Shown piece after piece: positions 36,402 to 44,835 of a stretch of DNA of 64,000 nt (position 1 is its first letter; each line of letters starts with the position of its first letter). Made by a program: the position numbers and the translations under genes. This DNA comes from JAFEDN01 sp963832945 (GTDB lineage: Bacteria; Pseudomonadota; Gammaproteobacteria; Coxiellales; Coxiellaceae). The DNA is taken from contig CAWHVV010000007.1 of assembly GCA_963832945.1 (NCBI GenBank), positions 558,001 to 622,000 on the forward strand, given 5' to 3'. Under the pieces are notes generated by a model. It had not been told where the DNA came from, made no database searches, and saw nothing but the letters and a program-made list of their open reading frames with translations.

Positions 36402-36460
36402 CACAAGCGGAATTGCTGGCATGGCGCCGTCATCGCACGACTTGATCGTGGTATCCCGGA
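36402..36460. repeat. Degenerate repeat: MITE end plus GTCAT-type palindromic sequence
   Basis: CAAGCGGAATTGCTGG resembles the right terminal repeat of the MITE. It is followed by a stretch containing GTCATCGCACGACTTGATCG and GTGGTATCCCGG, which looks like the GTCATxGCGxGACTTGATC repeat scattered through many Legionellales and Rickettsiella genomes. Only one copy is seen in this window, so the assignment rests on memory. Confidence 0.4.
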
Positions 36461-36486
36461 ATCCTCGACAGAGTTACTCTAAATCA

Positions 36487-37771
36487 TTATAATCCAGGTT
36501 CTACCTGACTCAGGAGCAAGCTTATCTCCTCCTGATTAGGCATGTCAGACCGATGTTCCTGGAATAATGCTAATCTGTAAGGATACTCTCCCGAGGTATA
36601 ACCCTGAATAAGGTGAGTTAATACCAGAGGACAATGATTTAATAATTCTTTTTCTACCTCTCGCTGGTATCGATTTTGAAATAAAGAATTTCTATGGGTT
36701 ACAAATTCAAAAAGTCTCCTCCTCTTTAATTCCGTTCTTACCCTAAGGGAAACATTTTCTAAAGCCTGATTACCCAGAAAAAAGCACAAGACTGAAAAAT
36801 TAATTGTTTCATATGAAAATCTCAGTTTCTGTATAGTCTGATTAAACGCCAGAGCAAATGCTCCCCGATAATTAATATTATTTTCTCTAAGATTCAATTC
36901 TCTCAGGTACGAATTTTGCAGCAATTCCCGGTGAATTTTAACTATTTGATTTAACAAATTAAATCACCCTTATAAAAAAATAATTTTCGTAGAAAATTAT
37001 CCCCGCGATGGGGGATCGCAAGGGGGAGAATCGCGATTCTCCCCCTTCATTCCGAGCATCGGCTTCGCCGAGCGCAGGATAAAAACAGGAAGCAATTTTC
37101 GCTGTACTCAGCGGGAATTGCTGCGAATTTTGGGCCAGAGCGATCGCCCCCGTGTCAGTAAGGCCGCAATTACGTACATTCAGACTGGTTAAACTGGGGG
37201 TGCTTCGAAAGCAAATCTGCCCCTTCATCTCCTATTTCATTTGATTCTAAATTAAGTTTCTCCAGATGACGGGTCGTTAAAAAATAAGCGGCTCCTTGAG
37301 AAGTGATTTCGCAATACCCTAAATTCAGGTCAGTGACATTAGGAATTTGGGATATCCTCAACGCCCCTTCATCTCCTAAAGGATTTGTATCTAATACAAG
37401 AGTCCTTAATGCAGGACAATTTAAAAAGTAAGCCGCCTTCACTGGATCAATATTGCTGTTATTTAAGTCCAGGCTCGTTAACGTGGCGATAGATAACAGG
37501 GCACGAACACCTTTTCCTTCCAAATTATTTTCAGATAAATTAAGTGTTTTTAGGACACGATTTCTCGAAAGGGCGCCCGCACCGGCATCTCCTATTGAAT
37601 TGGATTCTAAAATAAGTGTTTCTAAAACGCAATTTTTCGAAAGAAAATCCGCTCCTTTAGAAAATCCCCAAACAGTGGTACTGTAAAATCCGTATCACCA
37701 TGGGCCGGAGCGTAGATCATTCCTTTTTTAATAAAGAAAAAGAAAGATATGGGAGCAAAAGCTGTAAGCAT
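36487..37771 (-). pseudogene. Leucine-rich-repeat (RNI-type) protein, broken by a MITE and frameshifts
   Basis: The minus strand encodes consecutive ribonuclease-inhibitor-type leucine-rich repeats of about 24 residues. Examples are LETLILESNSIGDAGAGAL, LKTLNLSENNLEGKGVRAL and LTSLDLNNSNIDPVKAAYF. The gene is interrupted by MITE copy 3 (36919-37123). Removing the MITE and one 9-bp duplicate restores the frame (AIALAQNS joined to YLRELNLRENN). A one-base slip at a C5 run near 37205 and another near 37640-37660 are also needed. The start is uncertain (ATG 37771 or 37720). Bacterial RNI-type LRR proteins in this order are commonly translocated effectors; this one is dead or badly assembled. Confidence 0.75.
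36919..37123 (-). mobile_element. MITE copy 3 (205 bp) inserted in the LRR gene, exact 9-bp target duplication
   Basis: Reverse orientation relative to copies 1 and 2. Terminal repeats are CAGCAATTCCCGGTG on the left and CTCAGCGGGAATTGCTG on the right. CGAATTTTG flanks it exactly at 36910-36918 and 37124-37132. It is almost identical to copy 2, including the end region with the TTTAACTATTTGATTTAAC segment, so these two are probably the youngest pair. Confidence 0.93.
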
Positions 37772-37782
37772 TTGATTTAAAA

Positions 37783-37856
37783 CGCGCTCGGAGAGATTCG
37801 AACTCCCGACCGCCTGGTTCGAAGCCAGGAACTCTATCCAGCTGAGCTACGGGCGC
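37783..37856 (-). tRNA. tRNA-Arg (anticodon TCG)
   Basis: A 74-nt cloverleaf read on the minus strand: GCGCCCG acceptor, GTAGCTCAGC D arm, anticodon stem CCTGG/CCAGG with loop CTTCGAA, and TTCGAAT T loop. The anticodon is TCG. The acceptor has one C-A mismatch at the fifth pair. No CCA is encoded. It differs from the neighbouring tRNA-Arg (ACG) at about five positions, so one arose from the other by duplication. Confidence 0.93.
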
Positions 37857-37872
37857 TAAACTTTGAATAATG

Positions 37873-37946
37873 CGCGCCCGGAGAGATTCGAACTCCCGAC
37901 CCCCTGGTTCGTAGCCAGGTACTCTATCCAACTGAGCTACGGGCGC
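37873..37946 (-). tRNA. tRNA-Arg (anticodon ACG)
   Basis: A 74-nt cloverleaf with fully paired acceptor GCGCCCG/CGGGCGC, anticodon stem CCTGG/CCAGG, loop CTACGAA, and T loop TTCGAAT. The ACG anticodon is normally converted to ICG and reads CGU, CGC and CGA. CCA is not encoded. It is separated by 16 nt from the TCG isoacceptor and 11 nt from tRNA-Ser, so all three are probably one transcript. Confidence 0.95.
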
Positions 37947-37957
37947 ATAACTGACAC

Positions 37958-38050
37958 TGGCGGAGAGAGAGGGATTCGAACCCTCGATGGAGCTTTAGAC
38001 CCCATACTCCCTTAGCAGGGGAGCGCCTTCAGCCACTCGGCCATCTCTCC
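37958..38050 (-). tRNA. tRNA-Ser (anticodon GCT)
   Basis: A 93-nt class II tRNA with acceptor GGAGAGA/TCTCTCC, anticodon loop CTGCTAA (GCT), a long variable arm (TATGGGGTCTAAAGCTCCAT) and encoded CCA at 37958-37960. It lies first in the three-tRNA cluster, just after the csrA terminator, in the csrA-serV-argV order typical of gammaproteobacteria. Confidence 0.96.
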
Positions 38051-38092
38051 AAAGAGAGTCATCATACTTACCCCACGGAATAGAATCAAGCA

Positions 38093-38128
38093 AAAAAAAC
38101 CCCAGCAAGCTTTGGCTTGCCGGGGGTT
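38093..38128 (-). terminator. Rho-independent terminator of csrA
   Basis: On the minus strand, AACCCCCGGCAAGC pairs with GCTTGCTGGGGTT across a short loop, followed by eight T. It starts about 20 nt after the csrA stop and separates csrA from the tRNA cluster. Confidence 0.92.
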
Positions 38129-38149
38129 AGAGATGGAAAACCCATCTGA

Positions 38150-38407
38150 CTATTTTTCTTCTTCCTCAGGGGGCCGGTTGTAGTTTCCTTCTTCGCTAAA
38201 ATTGCCTTCTTCTGCAGAAGCTCCGGGCGCACCGCCCCCCTCTTTTTCCTGTTGAATTCGTTGATAAATTTCTTCCCGATGAACGGAGACTGTTTTTGGA
38301 GCATCAATGCCCAAACGCACCTGATTGCCTTTAACGCCCAGGACAGTCACCTTTACTTCATCACCAATAATAACTGACTCACTTATCCGTCTCGTTAAAA
38401 TTAACAT
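38150..38407 (-). CDS. csrA: Carbon storage regulator CsrA
   Basis: 85-residue RNA-binding homodimer. It blocks translation by binding GGA motifs and in Legionella governs the switch between replicative and transmissive phases. The conserved core MLILTRRISESVIIGDEVKV, then LGIDAPKTVSVHREEIYQRI, is complete, including the RNA-contact residues near L4 and R44. The C-terminus is about 20 residues longer than the usual 61-65 and is Gly/Glu-rich, ending in PPEEEEK. It has its own terminator and lies downstream of lysC. Confidence 0.95.
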   Translation of the reverse strand: MLILTRRISESVIIGDEVKVTVLGVKGNQVRLGIDAPKTVSVHREEIYQRIQQEKEGGGAPGASAEEGNFSEEGNYNRPPEEEEK

Positions 38408-38529
38408 ATTCCTCTCCTTTTTTCCGTAAATTATCTCTCTCTGCTCTTTTCCTCTTAGCCTACTACAATTTTAGTACAATTTAATAGGCAATTGGCGCCA
38501 TCTCACCGATAAATTATAACCACTTTATT

Positions 38530-39762
38530 TTATATTGTTTTTTTATCGCTCAGAAAGGCGCTGTGCAGTATCCTCGCTCCTAATTCCATATATTTTTCAT
38601 CAACAACCGCGGAAATAGTGACTTCCGAAGAAGTGATCAGATGAATTTTTATTCCTTCCTCACCCAAAGCCTGAAACATTTTTGACGCCACACTCGCATG
38701 TGTCTTCATGCCAATGCCTACCAGGGATAATTTGGCAATCCGCTCGTTAACCAGCACCTCACAATAGTGAAATGACAATTGCTGAAGAAGCTGGTTCGAA
38801 ATGGATAATGCCGCTGGATAATCCTCCAATGGCACGGTAAAACTAAAGTCGATATGTTGATTATCCAGAGGTGGCGTTTTAACCATCATATCGACTTCGA
38901 TGACCGCGTCCTGAATCGCCAGCAACCAATGATCTATCCAGGGGGAATCGATTGGCAACCCCCGCACCGTTAACTTGGCCTGATTTCTCGCAAATGCGAT
39001 GCCGGAAACAATGGGCTCCAGCACCTCGGCGTCGTGAAAAGTGACCAGAGTTCCCTCGCCTTCCGTAAAACTGGATAAAACCCGCAATGGTACACGGTGC
39101 CGCTCTGCTAAACGCACGGAAGACGTTTGTAGCACTTCCGCCCCCAGACGAGCCAATTCGAGCATTTCATCAAAAGTAATTTGGGATAACCGTCTGGCGT
39201 CCTGCACCACCCGGGGATCGCTGGTATAAATGCCTTCAACGTCCGTATAAATTTGGCATTCGTCGGCGTGCAGGGCAGCGGCTAACATGACCGCTGTCGT
39301 ATCCGACCCTCCACGGCCAATGGTCGTCACATTTCCATGGATATCGACTCCCTGGAAACCGGTGACTACCGGCACAATGCCTTGTTCTAAATCCGCTCTA
39401 ATCGGAGTGGTATCAATGTGGGTAATTCGTGCTTTGGTATGGCGCTGATCCGTCAAAATTCGCGCCTGCGCGCCATTATAAGAACGGGCGCGACAACCCG
39501 CGGAATTGAGCGCCAAACTCACCATCGCTGCCGAAACTTGCTCTCCAGTGGCTGTCAACGCATCGTATTCACGAGGTTCAGGATTGGCGGTGACGGAATG
39601 GATTAGGCTTATCAGACGATCCGTTTCATGCCCCATCGCCGAAACCACCACCACGACATCGTGTCCCGCCTGCCTGGTCTGGTGAATTTTACTCACCACC
39701 CGGCGGATGCACTCGACATCGCCTACCGAGGTTCCGCCAAATTTTTGAACATATAAAGCCAT
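38530..39762 (-). CDS. lysC: Aspartate kinase
   Basis: 410 residues from ATG 39762. First step of lysine, threonine, methionine and diaminopimelate synthesis. The kinase domain begins with YVQKFGGTSVGD, and GRGGSDTTAVMLAAAL is the substrate-binding loop near residue 155. Two C-terminal ACT domains (about 265-330 and 345-405) provide allosteric control. The length fits the monofunctional lysine-sensitive class found next to alaS and csrA in many gammaproteobacteria. MITE copy 4 has entered the 150-nt gap between alaS and lysC. Confidence 0.95.
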   Translation of the reverse strand: MALYVQKFGGTSVGDVECIRRVVSKIHQTRQAGHDVVVVVSAMGHETDRLISLIHSVTANPEPREYDALTATGEQVSAAMVSLALNSAGCRARSYNGAQARILTDQRHTKARITHIDTTPIRADLEQGIVPVVTGFQGVDIHGNVTTIGRGGSDTTAVMLAAALHADECQIYTDVEGIYTSDPRVVQDARRLSQITFDEMLELARLGAEVLQTSSVRLAERHRVPLRVLSSFTEGEGTLVTFHDAEVLEPIVSGIAFARNQAKLTVRGLPIDSPWIDHWLLAIQDAVIEVDMMVKTPPLDNQHIDFSFTVPLEDYPAALSISNQLLQQLSFHYCEVLVNERIAKLSLVGIGMKTHASVASKMFQALGEEGIKIHLITSSEVTISAVVDEKYMELGARILHSAFLSDKKTI

Positions 39763-39780
39763 CAAAAATTCTCATTTCTA

Positions 39781-39928
39781 CAGCCATTCCCGCTGAGTAC
39801 AGCGGCAATGGCTTTCTGTTTATATCCTGCGCATCGGCGGAGCCGATTGCTCGGAATGAAGGGAGAATCGCGCGATTCTCCCCTTGCGATCCCTATCGCG
39901 TAATAAGAGTTCCCTTCAGCGGGAACTC
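39781..39928 (+). mobile_element. MITE copy 4 (148 bp), shortened
   Basis: The ends CAGCCATTCCCGCTGAG and TTCAGCGGGAACTC are degenerate versions of the terminal repeats. Internal G and C runs are shorter than in other copies (G3 for G5, C4 and C3 for C5), as in an error-prone long-read consensus. No target duplication is visible. It supplies the last codons and stop of alaS. Confidence 0.75.
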
Positions 39929-42529
39929 CGGTCTTTTACCCAATCCGGCACAGACTGTAGAGCCGCTTTTAGCGCCTGGGGATTTTCGCCACCGCCTTGA
40001 GCTAAATCCGGCCTTCCACCGCCGCGGCCATCGATCTGTTTGGCGACGTGGTTAAGTAATTCTACGGCGGTGAAATTGGATAAACAATCTTTGCTAACTC
40101 CAGAAATTAAATTGAACTTTTCCTTCACTGAATGCTGGCCAGGATCAATCGGCCGATCGGCCCAGCTGTTGCTTAAGTTGATCCATGGTTTGCCGTAAAG
40201 TTTCACGATCGCCCCCGGCCATTTCCACCGCCAACACCTGAATATCTCCTACTTTAACGACTTGGTCAATTAAACCTCGGCTTTGCTGGTTAGCCAAAAA
40301 TTGTTTTAATTGTACCACTTCTTTAGACAAAATGCGTTGTTCATTCAAAATTTGCGTTAGTCTTTCCACTATTTTATGCCTTTCGACTTTTAAAGTGTTG
40401 CCAATTTCTTGAAGTTGCGTCTCTGTCTGGTTAACCCATTCAAAGCTTTGATTCCGGTCATCGCTTCGAATCTGCGCACGCCGGCGGCTGAGGGCGTTTG
40501 CCCGATAATTTTGAACAGGCCAATTTGACCGGTTTGATTCACATGCGTGCCGCCACAGACTTCATGCGAAAATTCCCCCATGCTCACACTGCGGACTTTG
40601 CTGCCATATTTCTCTCCAAACAAAGCCATGGCCCCTTTTTGTTTGGCCTCTTCTAGATTACTTTCTTCGACATGTACCGCTACGTTGGCGCGAATGGCCT
40701 GATTAACCAAATGCTTCAACCGCCTGAATTTGTGCCGGCGTTAACGGCTTCGGATGAGAAAAATCAAACCGCAAACGATCGGGGGCGACCAGTGACCCTT
40801 TCTGTACCACATGCTCACCCAGAACGCGCCGTAAAGCCTCGTGCAATAAATGGGTGGCCGAATGATTCAACACGATATCGTGACGGGTATTATCAACTTC
40901 GGCTCGAACCTGATCCTTTAATTGAAGTTTGCCCTCCAACAGACCCGTCCGTAGTGCAGATACACGGCCCCATGTTTTTGCGTATCTTCCACCCGAAAGT
41001 ACCCATTGGGACTCCGGAAATAGCCGGTATCCCCCACCTGACCACCCGACTCCGCATAGAAAGGGGTACGGTCCAAAACCACAATGCCGCGCTGTGCCAT
41101 TCTCCAAAACAGTCACGGGTTTTTCATCTTCCAGCAGAGTGGTGATCACCCCCTCCCCATGCAGAGATTCATACCCCGTAAATTCGGTGGCGCCGGGAAT
41201 ATGCAATTGCTGAATGTGATTCATGCGAAAATGCTGGGCCTGTTGGGATTGCTGACGCTGCCGCTCCATGCGATTTCAAATCCGGGATAATCCAGAGTTA
41301 GCCTACTTTCTCTTGCCAAATCAGCGGTTAAATCGATTGGAAAACCATAAGTATCATAAAGTGAAAAATACCTGCTCACCCGGAATCTCGGTTCCATCCA
41401 GTTTGTCCAAAATTTCTTCAAAAACTTTAAGTCCATTCTCTAACGTATTGGAAAATTGTTCTTCTTCGTGAAGAAGGAGTTCCTCAATCTGCGGCTGGGC
41501 TTTTACTAATTCGGGATAAGCCTCGCCCATTATCCGCACCAATGCCGGCACTAACCGATAAAAAAATGGCTGCTGTTGATCCAGTTTATAGCCGTGACGC
41601 ACGGCACGACGGATAATTCGCCGCAGCACATAACCGCGTCCTTCATTAGAAGGCACTACTCCATCCATAATCAGAAAGGAGCTGGAACGAATATGGTCAA
41701 CAATCACCCGCATCGAGGCCGATTGAAAATCCTGGCAGCCCGTTATTTCACTCAACGCTTTCAGCAAAGCCTGAAAAGTATCGATGTCATAATTATCATG
41801 CACTCCCTGCATTACCGCCGCTATGCGTTCCAGCCCCATACCGGTATCGACACAGGGTTTGGGCAGCGGGTGTAATTTGACCGGCGATATCCCGGTCATA
41901 TTGCATAAACACCAAATTCCAGACTTCGACATAGCGGTCGCCATCGCTGTCAGGACTGCCCGGCGGGCCTCCGGCGACGGCCGGCCCATGATCATAAAAA
42001 ATTTCAGTGCACGGTCCGCAAGGACCGATGTCCCCCATCGACCAAAAATTATCTTTTTCACCGCAGCGGGTAAAACGCTTCGGATCGATATGCATTTTTT
42101 TCAGCCAGATTTCTTCGCTTTCCGCGTCATCTTTGAAAACAGTCACCCACAATTTTTCCGCGGAGATTTTTAATTCCTGGGTTAAAAAATTCCAGCCATC
42201 CGAATCGCTTCCTCTTTGAAATAATCTCCAAAACTAAAATTTCCCAGCATTTCAAAAAAAGTATGGTGCCTGCGGGTATGTCCGACATTTTCTAAATCAT
42301 TATGTTTGCCTCCCGCGCGCACACAACGCTGCACGCTGGCAGCGCGTGGATAGGGTCGCTGTTCGAGACCTAAAAAAACATCTTTAAACTGCACCATTCC
42401 GGCATTGGTGAACAACAAAGTGGGATCATCAGCGGGAATTAATGAACTGCTGGGCACAAGAGCATGCCCAAGTTTTTTGAAATAATTTAAAAATTCCTGA
42501 CGTAATTGCTGGCTAGTGACTGGCTTCAT
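39916..42529 (-). pseudogene. alaS: Alanyl-tRNA synthetase, at least eight frameshifts
   Basis: The single AlaRS gene runs from ATG 42529 (MKPVTSQQLRQEFLNYFKKL, then DDPTLLFTNAGMVQFKDVF) to a stop at 39916. All domains are present: the class II catalytic core (FEMLGNFSFGDYFKEEA, then DTGMGLERIAAVMQG), editing domain (LNHSATHLLHEALRRVLGEH and FSHEVCGGTHV) and C-Ala (GRGGGRPDLAQGGG). The reading frame switches near 42195, 41875, 41365, 41275, 41100, 40940, 40715, 40385 and 40195. Several switches are at homopolymers (GCC to GC, T4 to T5, AA to A). AlaRS is essential, so either this stretch is badly assembled or a second copy exists. Start overlaps recX by 4 nt. Confidence 0.9.
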
Positions 42530-42960
42530 AACCTCTCCATAAATATGCGGACCTGTTCCGGTGTAAAACCCCGGTAAATTAAAAAACGTATTTGTTTGGC
42601 CCTCTCTTCTTTAATATCCCGGAGATTTCGGTGATTAAATTTTTTCCGCCAAACCCGCTCCAATACTTTCATCCACTCTTCACTGTTTTCGTTGACCACT
42701 TCAGCGGGAATCTCCCGGATTCCCCGTTCCGCTAACTCTGCCGCGATGCGCCTTGGCCCATAACCCGCTTCACTGCGGTAACGAATATATCCATTTAAAA
42801 AACGTTCATCACTTTGGAGTTTATCTGCGGATAACTCCTGCAGCACGGCGCTGACCTGTTGCGTATCCCATCCCCTGGCAGCCAGCTTCCGCCGTAATTC
42901 ACGTTTTGAATGTTCACGGCGGGCAAGGAGCCTAAGAGCTTGCTGACGAATGGTGTCAAT
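42526..42960 (-). CDS. recX: RecA regulator RecX
   Basis: About 144 residues. It is made of three-helix repeats: IRQQALRLLARREHSKRELR, then SDERFLNGYIRYRSEAGYGP, and YRGFTPEQVRIFME at the end. It binds the RecA filament and limits its activity. The only full-length reading starts right after the recA stop in the same frame. There the codons are GTC then ATT at 42960, so no ATG, GTG or TTG exists before codon 39. An ATT start, stop-codon readthrough or an indel are possible. Directly downstream of recA, it overlaps alaS. Confidence 0.78.
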   Translation of the reverse strand: MDTIRQQALRLLARREHSKRELRRKLAARGWDTQQVSAVLQELSADKLQSDERFLNGYIRYRSEAGYGPRRIAAELAERGIREIPAEVVNENSEEWMKVLERVWRKKFNHRNLRDIKEERAKQIRFLIYRGFTPEQVRIFMERL

Positions 42961-42963
42961 GAC

Positions 42964-43998
42964 TTATACCTCGACGGTTTCTTCCAGCAGTCTCTCCGTT
43001 TTTTTAGGCAACAGCTTTTCGCGTAAGGCTTTTTCTATTTCCTGCGCCACAGCAGGGTTGTCTTTCAGGTATTGACGGGCGTTATCTTTGCCCTGGCCAA
43101 TCCGCGTGCCATGATAGCTATACCATGCGCCTGATTTTTCAACAATTTCGTTTTCCGAACCAAGGTCAATCAATTCACCTTCCCTGGAAATACCTTCACC
43201 ATACAGAATGTCAAAACCTGCCTGCCTAAAGGGCGGAGCCACTTTGTTTTTAACGACTTTGACTCGCGTTTCACTCCCTAAAATATCCTCACCTTTTTTC
43301 ACTGAACCGGTACGGCGAATATCCAGACGCACCGAAGCGTAAAATTTTAAAGCATTACCACCAGTGGTGGTTTCCGGATTGCCAAACATCACGCCAATTT
43401 TCATGCGAATCTGGTTAATAAAAATGACCAAGGTATTTGATTTTTTAATATTGGCAGTCAGTTTCCGCAATGCCTGCGACATCAAACGCGCCTGCAGACC
43501 CATGTGAGAATCGCCCATTTCGCCTTCAATTTCCGCTTTCGGGGTTAGGGCCGCGACGGAGTCGATAACAACGATATCCACCGCGCCGGAACGCACCAGC
43601 ATGTCGGTAATCTCCAGGCCCTGCTCGCCGGTGTCCGGCTGGGAAATCAGCAGCTCATTCACATTAACGCCAATTTGCTGGGCGTAAACAGTATCCAGCG
43701 CATGTTCGGCATCAATAAAAGCGGCGGTACCGCCCAGACGCTGACAGGCGGCGATGACTTCAAGAGTCAGGGTGGTTTTTCCGGACGACTCCGGGCCATA
43801 AATTTCCACAATTCTGCCTCTGGGAAGACCGCCAATGCCTAAAGCGATATCCAATCCGATAGAGCCGCTGGAAATAGCTTCAATATCCCGGGCGACGTCC
43901 CCATCGCCCAAACACATTAACGAACCCTTGCCAAATTGCCGCTCAATTTGCGCCTTGGCGGCGCCCAATGCTTTTTGCTTATCGCTATTCACGCTCAC
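42964..43998 (-). CDS. recA: Recombinase RecA
   Basis: 344 residues from GTG 43998, which has AGGAG at the ideal 6-nt spacing. An in-frame ATG at 44025 and longer frames run into MITE copy 5 and lack a ribosome site. Homologous recombination and SOS co-protease. Walker A is GPESSGKTT, DNA loop L1 contains GEMGDSHMGLQARLMSQALR, and L2 has QIRMKIGVMFGNPETTTGGN. The MITE insertion 30 nt upstream may have displaced the original promoter or LexA site; I see no clear SOS box in the remaining leader. Confidence 0.96.
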   Translation of the reverse strand: MSVNSDKQKALGAAKAQIERQFGKGSLMCLGDGDVARDIEAISSGSIGLDIALGIGGLPRGRIVEIYGPESSGKTTLTLEVIAACQRLGGTAAFIDAEHALDTVYAQQIGVNVNELLISQPDTGEQGLEITDMLVRSGAVDIVVIDSVAALTPKAEIEGEMGDSHMGLQARLMSQALRKLTANIKKSNTLVIFINQIRMKIGVMFGNPETTTGGNALKFYASVRLDIRRTGSVKKGEDILGSETRVKVVKNKVAPPFRQAGFDILYGEGISREGELIDLGSENEIVEKSGAWYSYHGTRIGQGKDNARQYLKDNPAVAQEIEKALREKLLPKKTERLLEETVEV

Positions 43999-44030
43999 TT
44001 TTTTCTCCTGTTTGAGAGTTGACATATTCC

Positions 44031-44230
44031 CAGCAATTGCCGCTGAGTACAGCGGCAATTGCTTCCTATTTATATCCTGCGCTCGGCGGAGCCGATGCTC
44101 GGAATGAAGGGGGAGCGCTTCGCGCTGCTCCCCCTTACGATCCCCCACGGCGCAGGGAATTTTGCTTTATGAAAAATTACCGCAATATTTTATCCACTTA
44201 AACTCATTTCATTCTCAGCGGGAATTGCTG
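44031..44230 (+). mobile_element. MITE copy 5 (200 bp) between pncC and recA, 9-bp target duplication
   Basis: The left terminal repeat is CAGCAATTGCCGCTGAG and the right CTCAGCGGGAATTGCTG, a near-perfect match. GACATATTC occurs at 44021-44029 and 44231-44239. It separates recA from pncC and encodes the last nine residues of pncC. Internal landmarks CTCGGCGGAGCCGATGCTCG and the G5/C5 hairpin are shared with the other copies. Confidence 0.92.
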
Positions 44231-44707
44231 GACATATTCTAATAACCAGTGGATGGCGAAACTCACCGAATCCACCCGAATCTGTTTGCGGCCGCTGGTG
44301 AAATGGCCCACCCGGCTTTGGCAAAATCCCCGGCGGTCCGCCAGGGCAAAATAGACGGTTCCCACGGGCTTCTGCGGACTGCCGCCGGTAGGCCCGGCAA
44401 TTCCGGTAATACTTAAAGAGATATCCGCATCACAGCGTTTTATAACGCCCTGAGCCATTTCGACGGCCGTTTCAGCGCTTACCGCACCGTATTGCGCAAG
44501 GGTTTTCGGGCTGACGCCTAACATTTCAACCTTGGACGCGTTACTGTAAGTCACAAAGCCCCGGTCAAGCCAGGACGAACAATCCGGTATTGCGGTGAAT
44601 TGATAAGCCAATCCCCCGCCGGTGCAGGATTCCGCCAACGCCAATGTTAGCCGATGCCGTCTCAATGCGATACCCAATCGCTGGCTTAAATGAAAATTAT
44701 TTTCCAT
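44204..44707 (-). CDS. pncC: Nicotinamide-nucleotide amidohydrolase (CinA C-terminal family)
   Basis: 167 residues. It deamidates NMN to nicotinate mononucleotide in pyridine nucleotide recycling. Motifs are LALAESCTGGGLAYQFTAIP (about 19-38), FVTYSNASKVEMLGV and SLSITGIAGPTGGSPQKPVG with the catalytic Ser/Tyr/Lys set of the family. The pncC-recA-recX-alaS order is common in gammaproteobacteria. The final residues (QQFPLRMK) are supplied by the inserted MITE and replace the native end. Confidence 0.92.
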   Translation of the reverse strand: MENNFHLSQRLGIALRRHRLTLALAESCTGGGLAYQFTAIPDCSSWLDRGFVTYSNASKVEMLGVSPKTLAQYGAVSAETAVEMAQGVIKRCDADISLSITGIAGPTGGSPQKPVGTVYFALADRRGFCQSRVGHFTSGRKQIRVDSVSFAIHWLLEYVQQFPLRMK

Positions 44708-44835
44708 AGTTCCACAGCATATTTTCTCAATAAAAACCTATTATGCCCCACTCAGCGCAATTGGCAAATACAGTAAAATACCAAAATATAAAAGGTCGGG
44801 GTATAATCCCCCATTTTAAAAGCCGCAAGGATTTA

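Noticed and set aside
42964..44148. Longer RecA frame starting with MGDRKGEQREAL
   Set aside because: The N-terminal extension is the reading of MITE copy 5 and is not part of RecA; GTG 43998 has the only good ribosome site.
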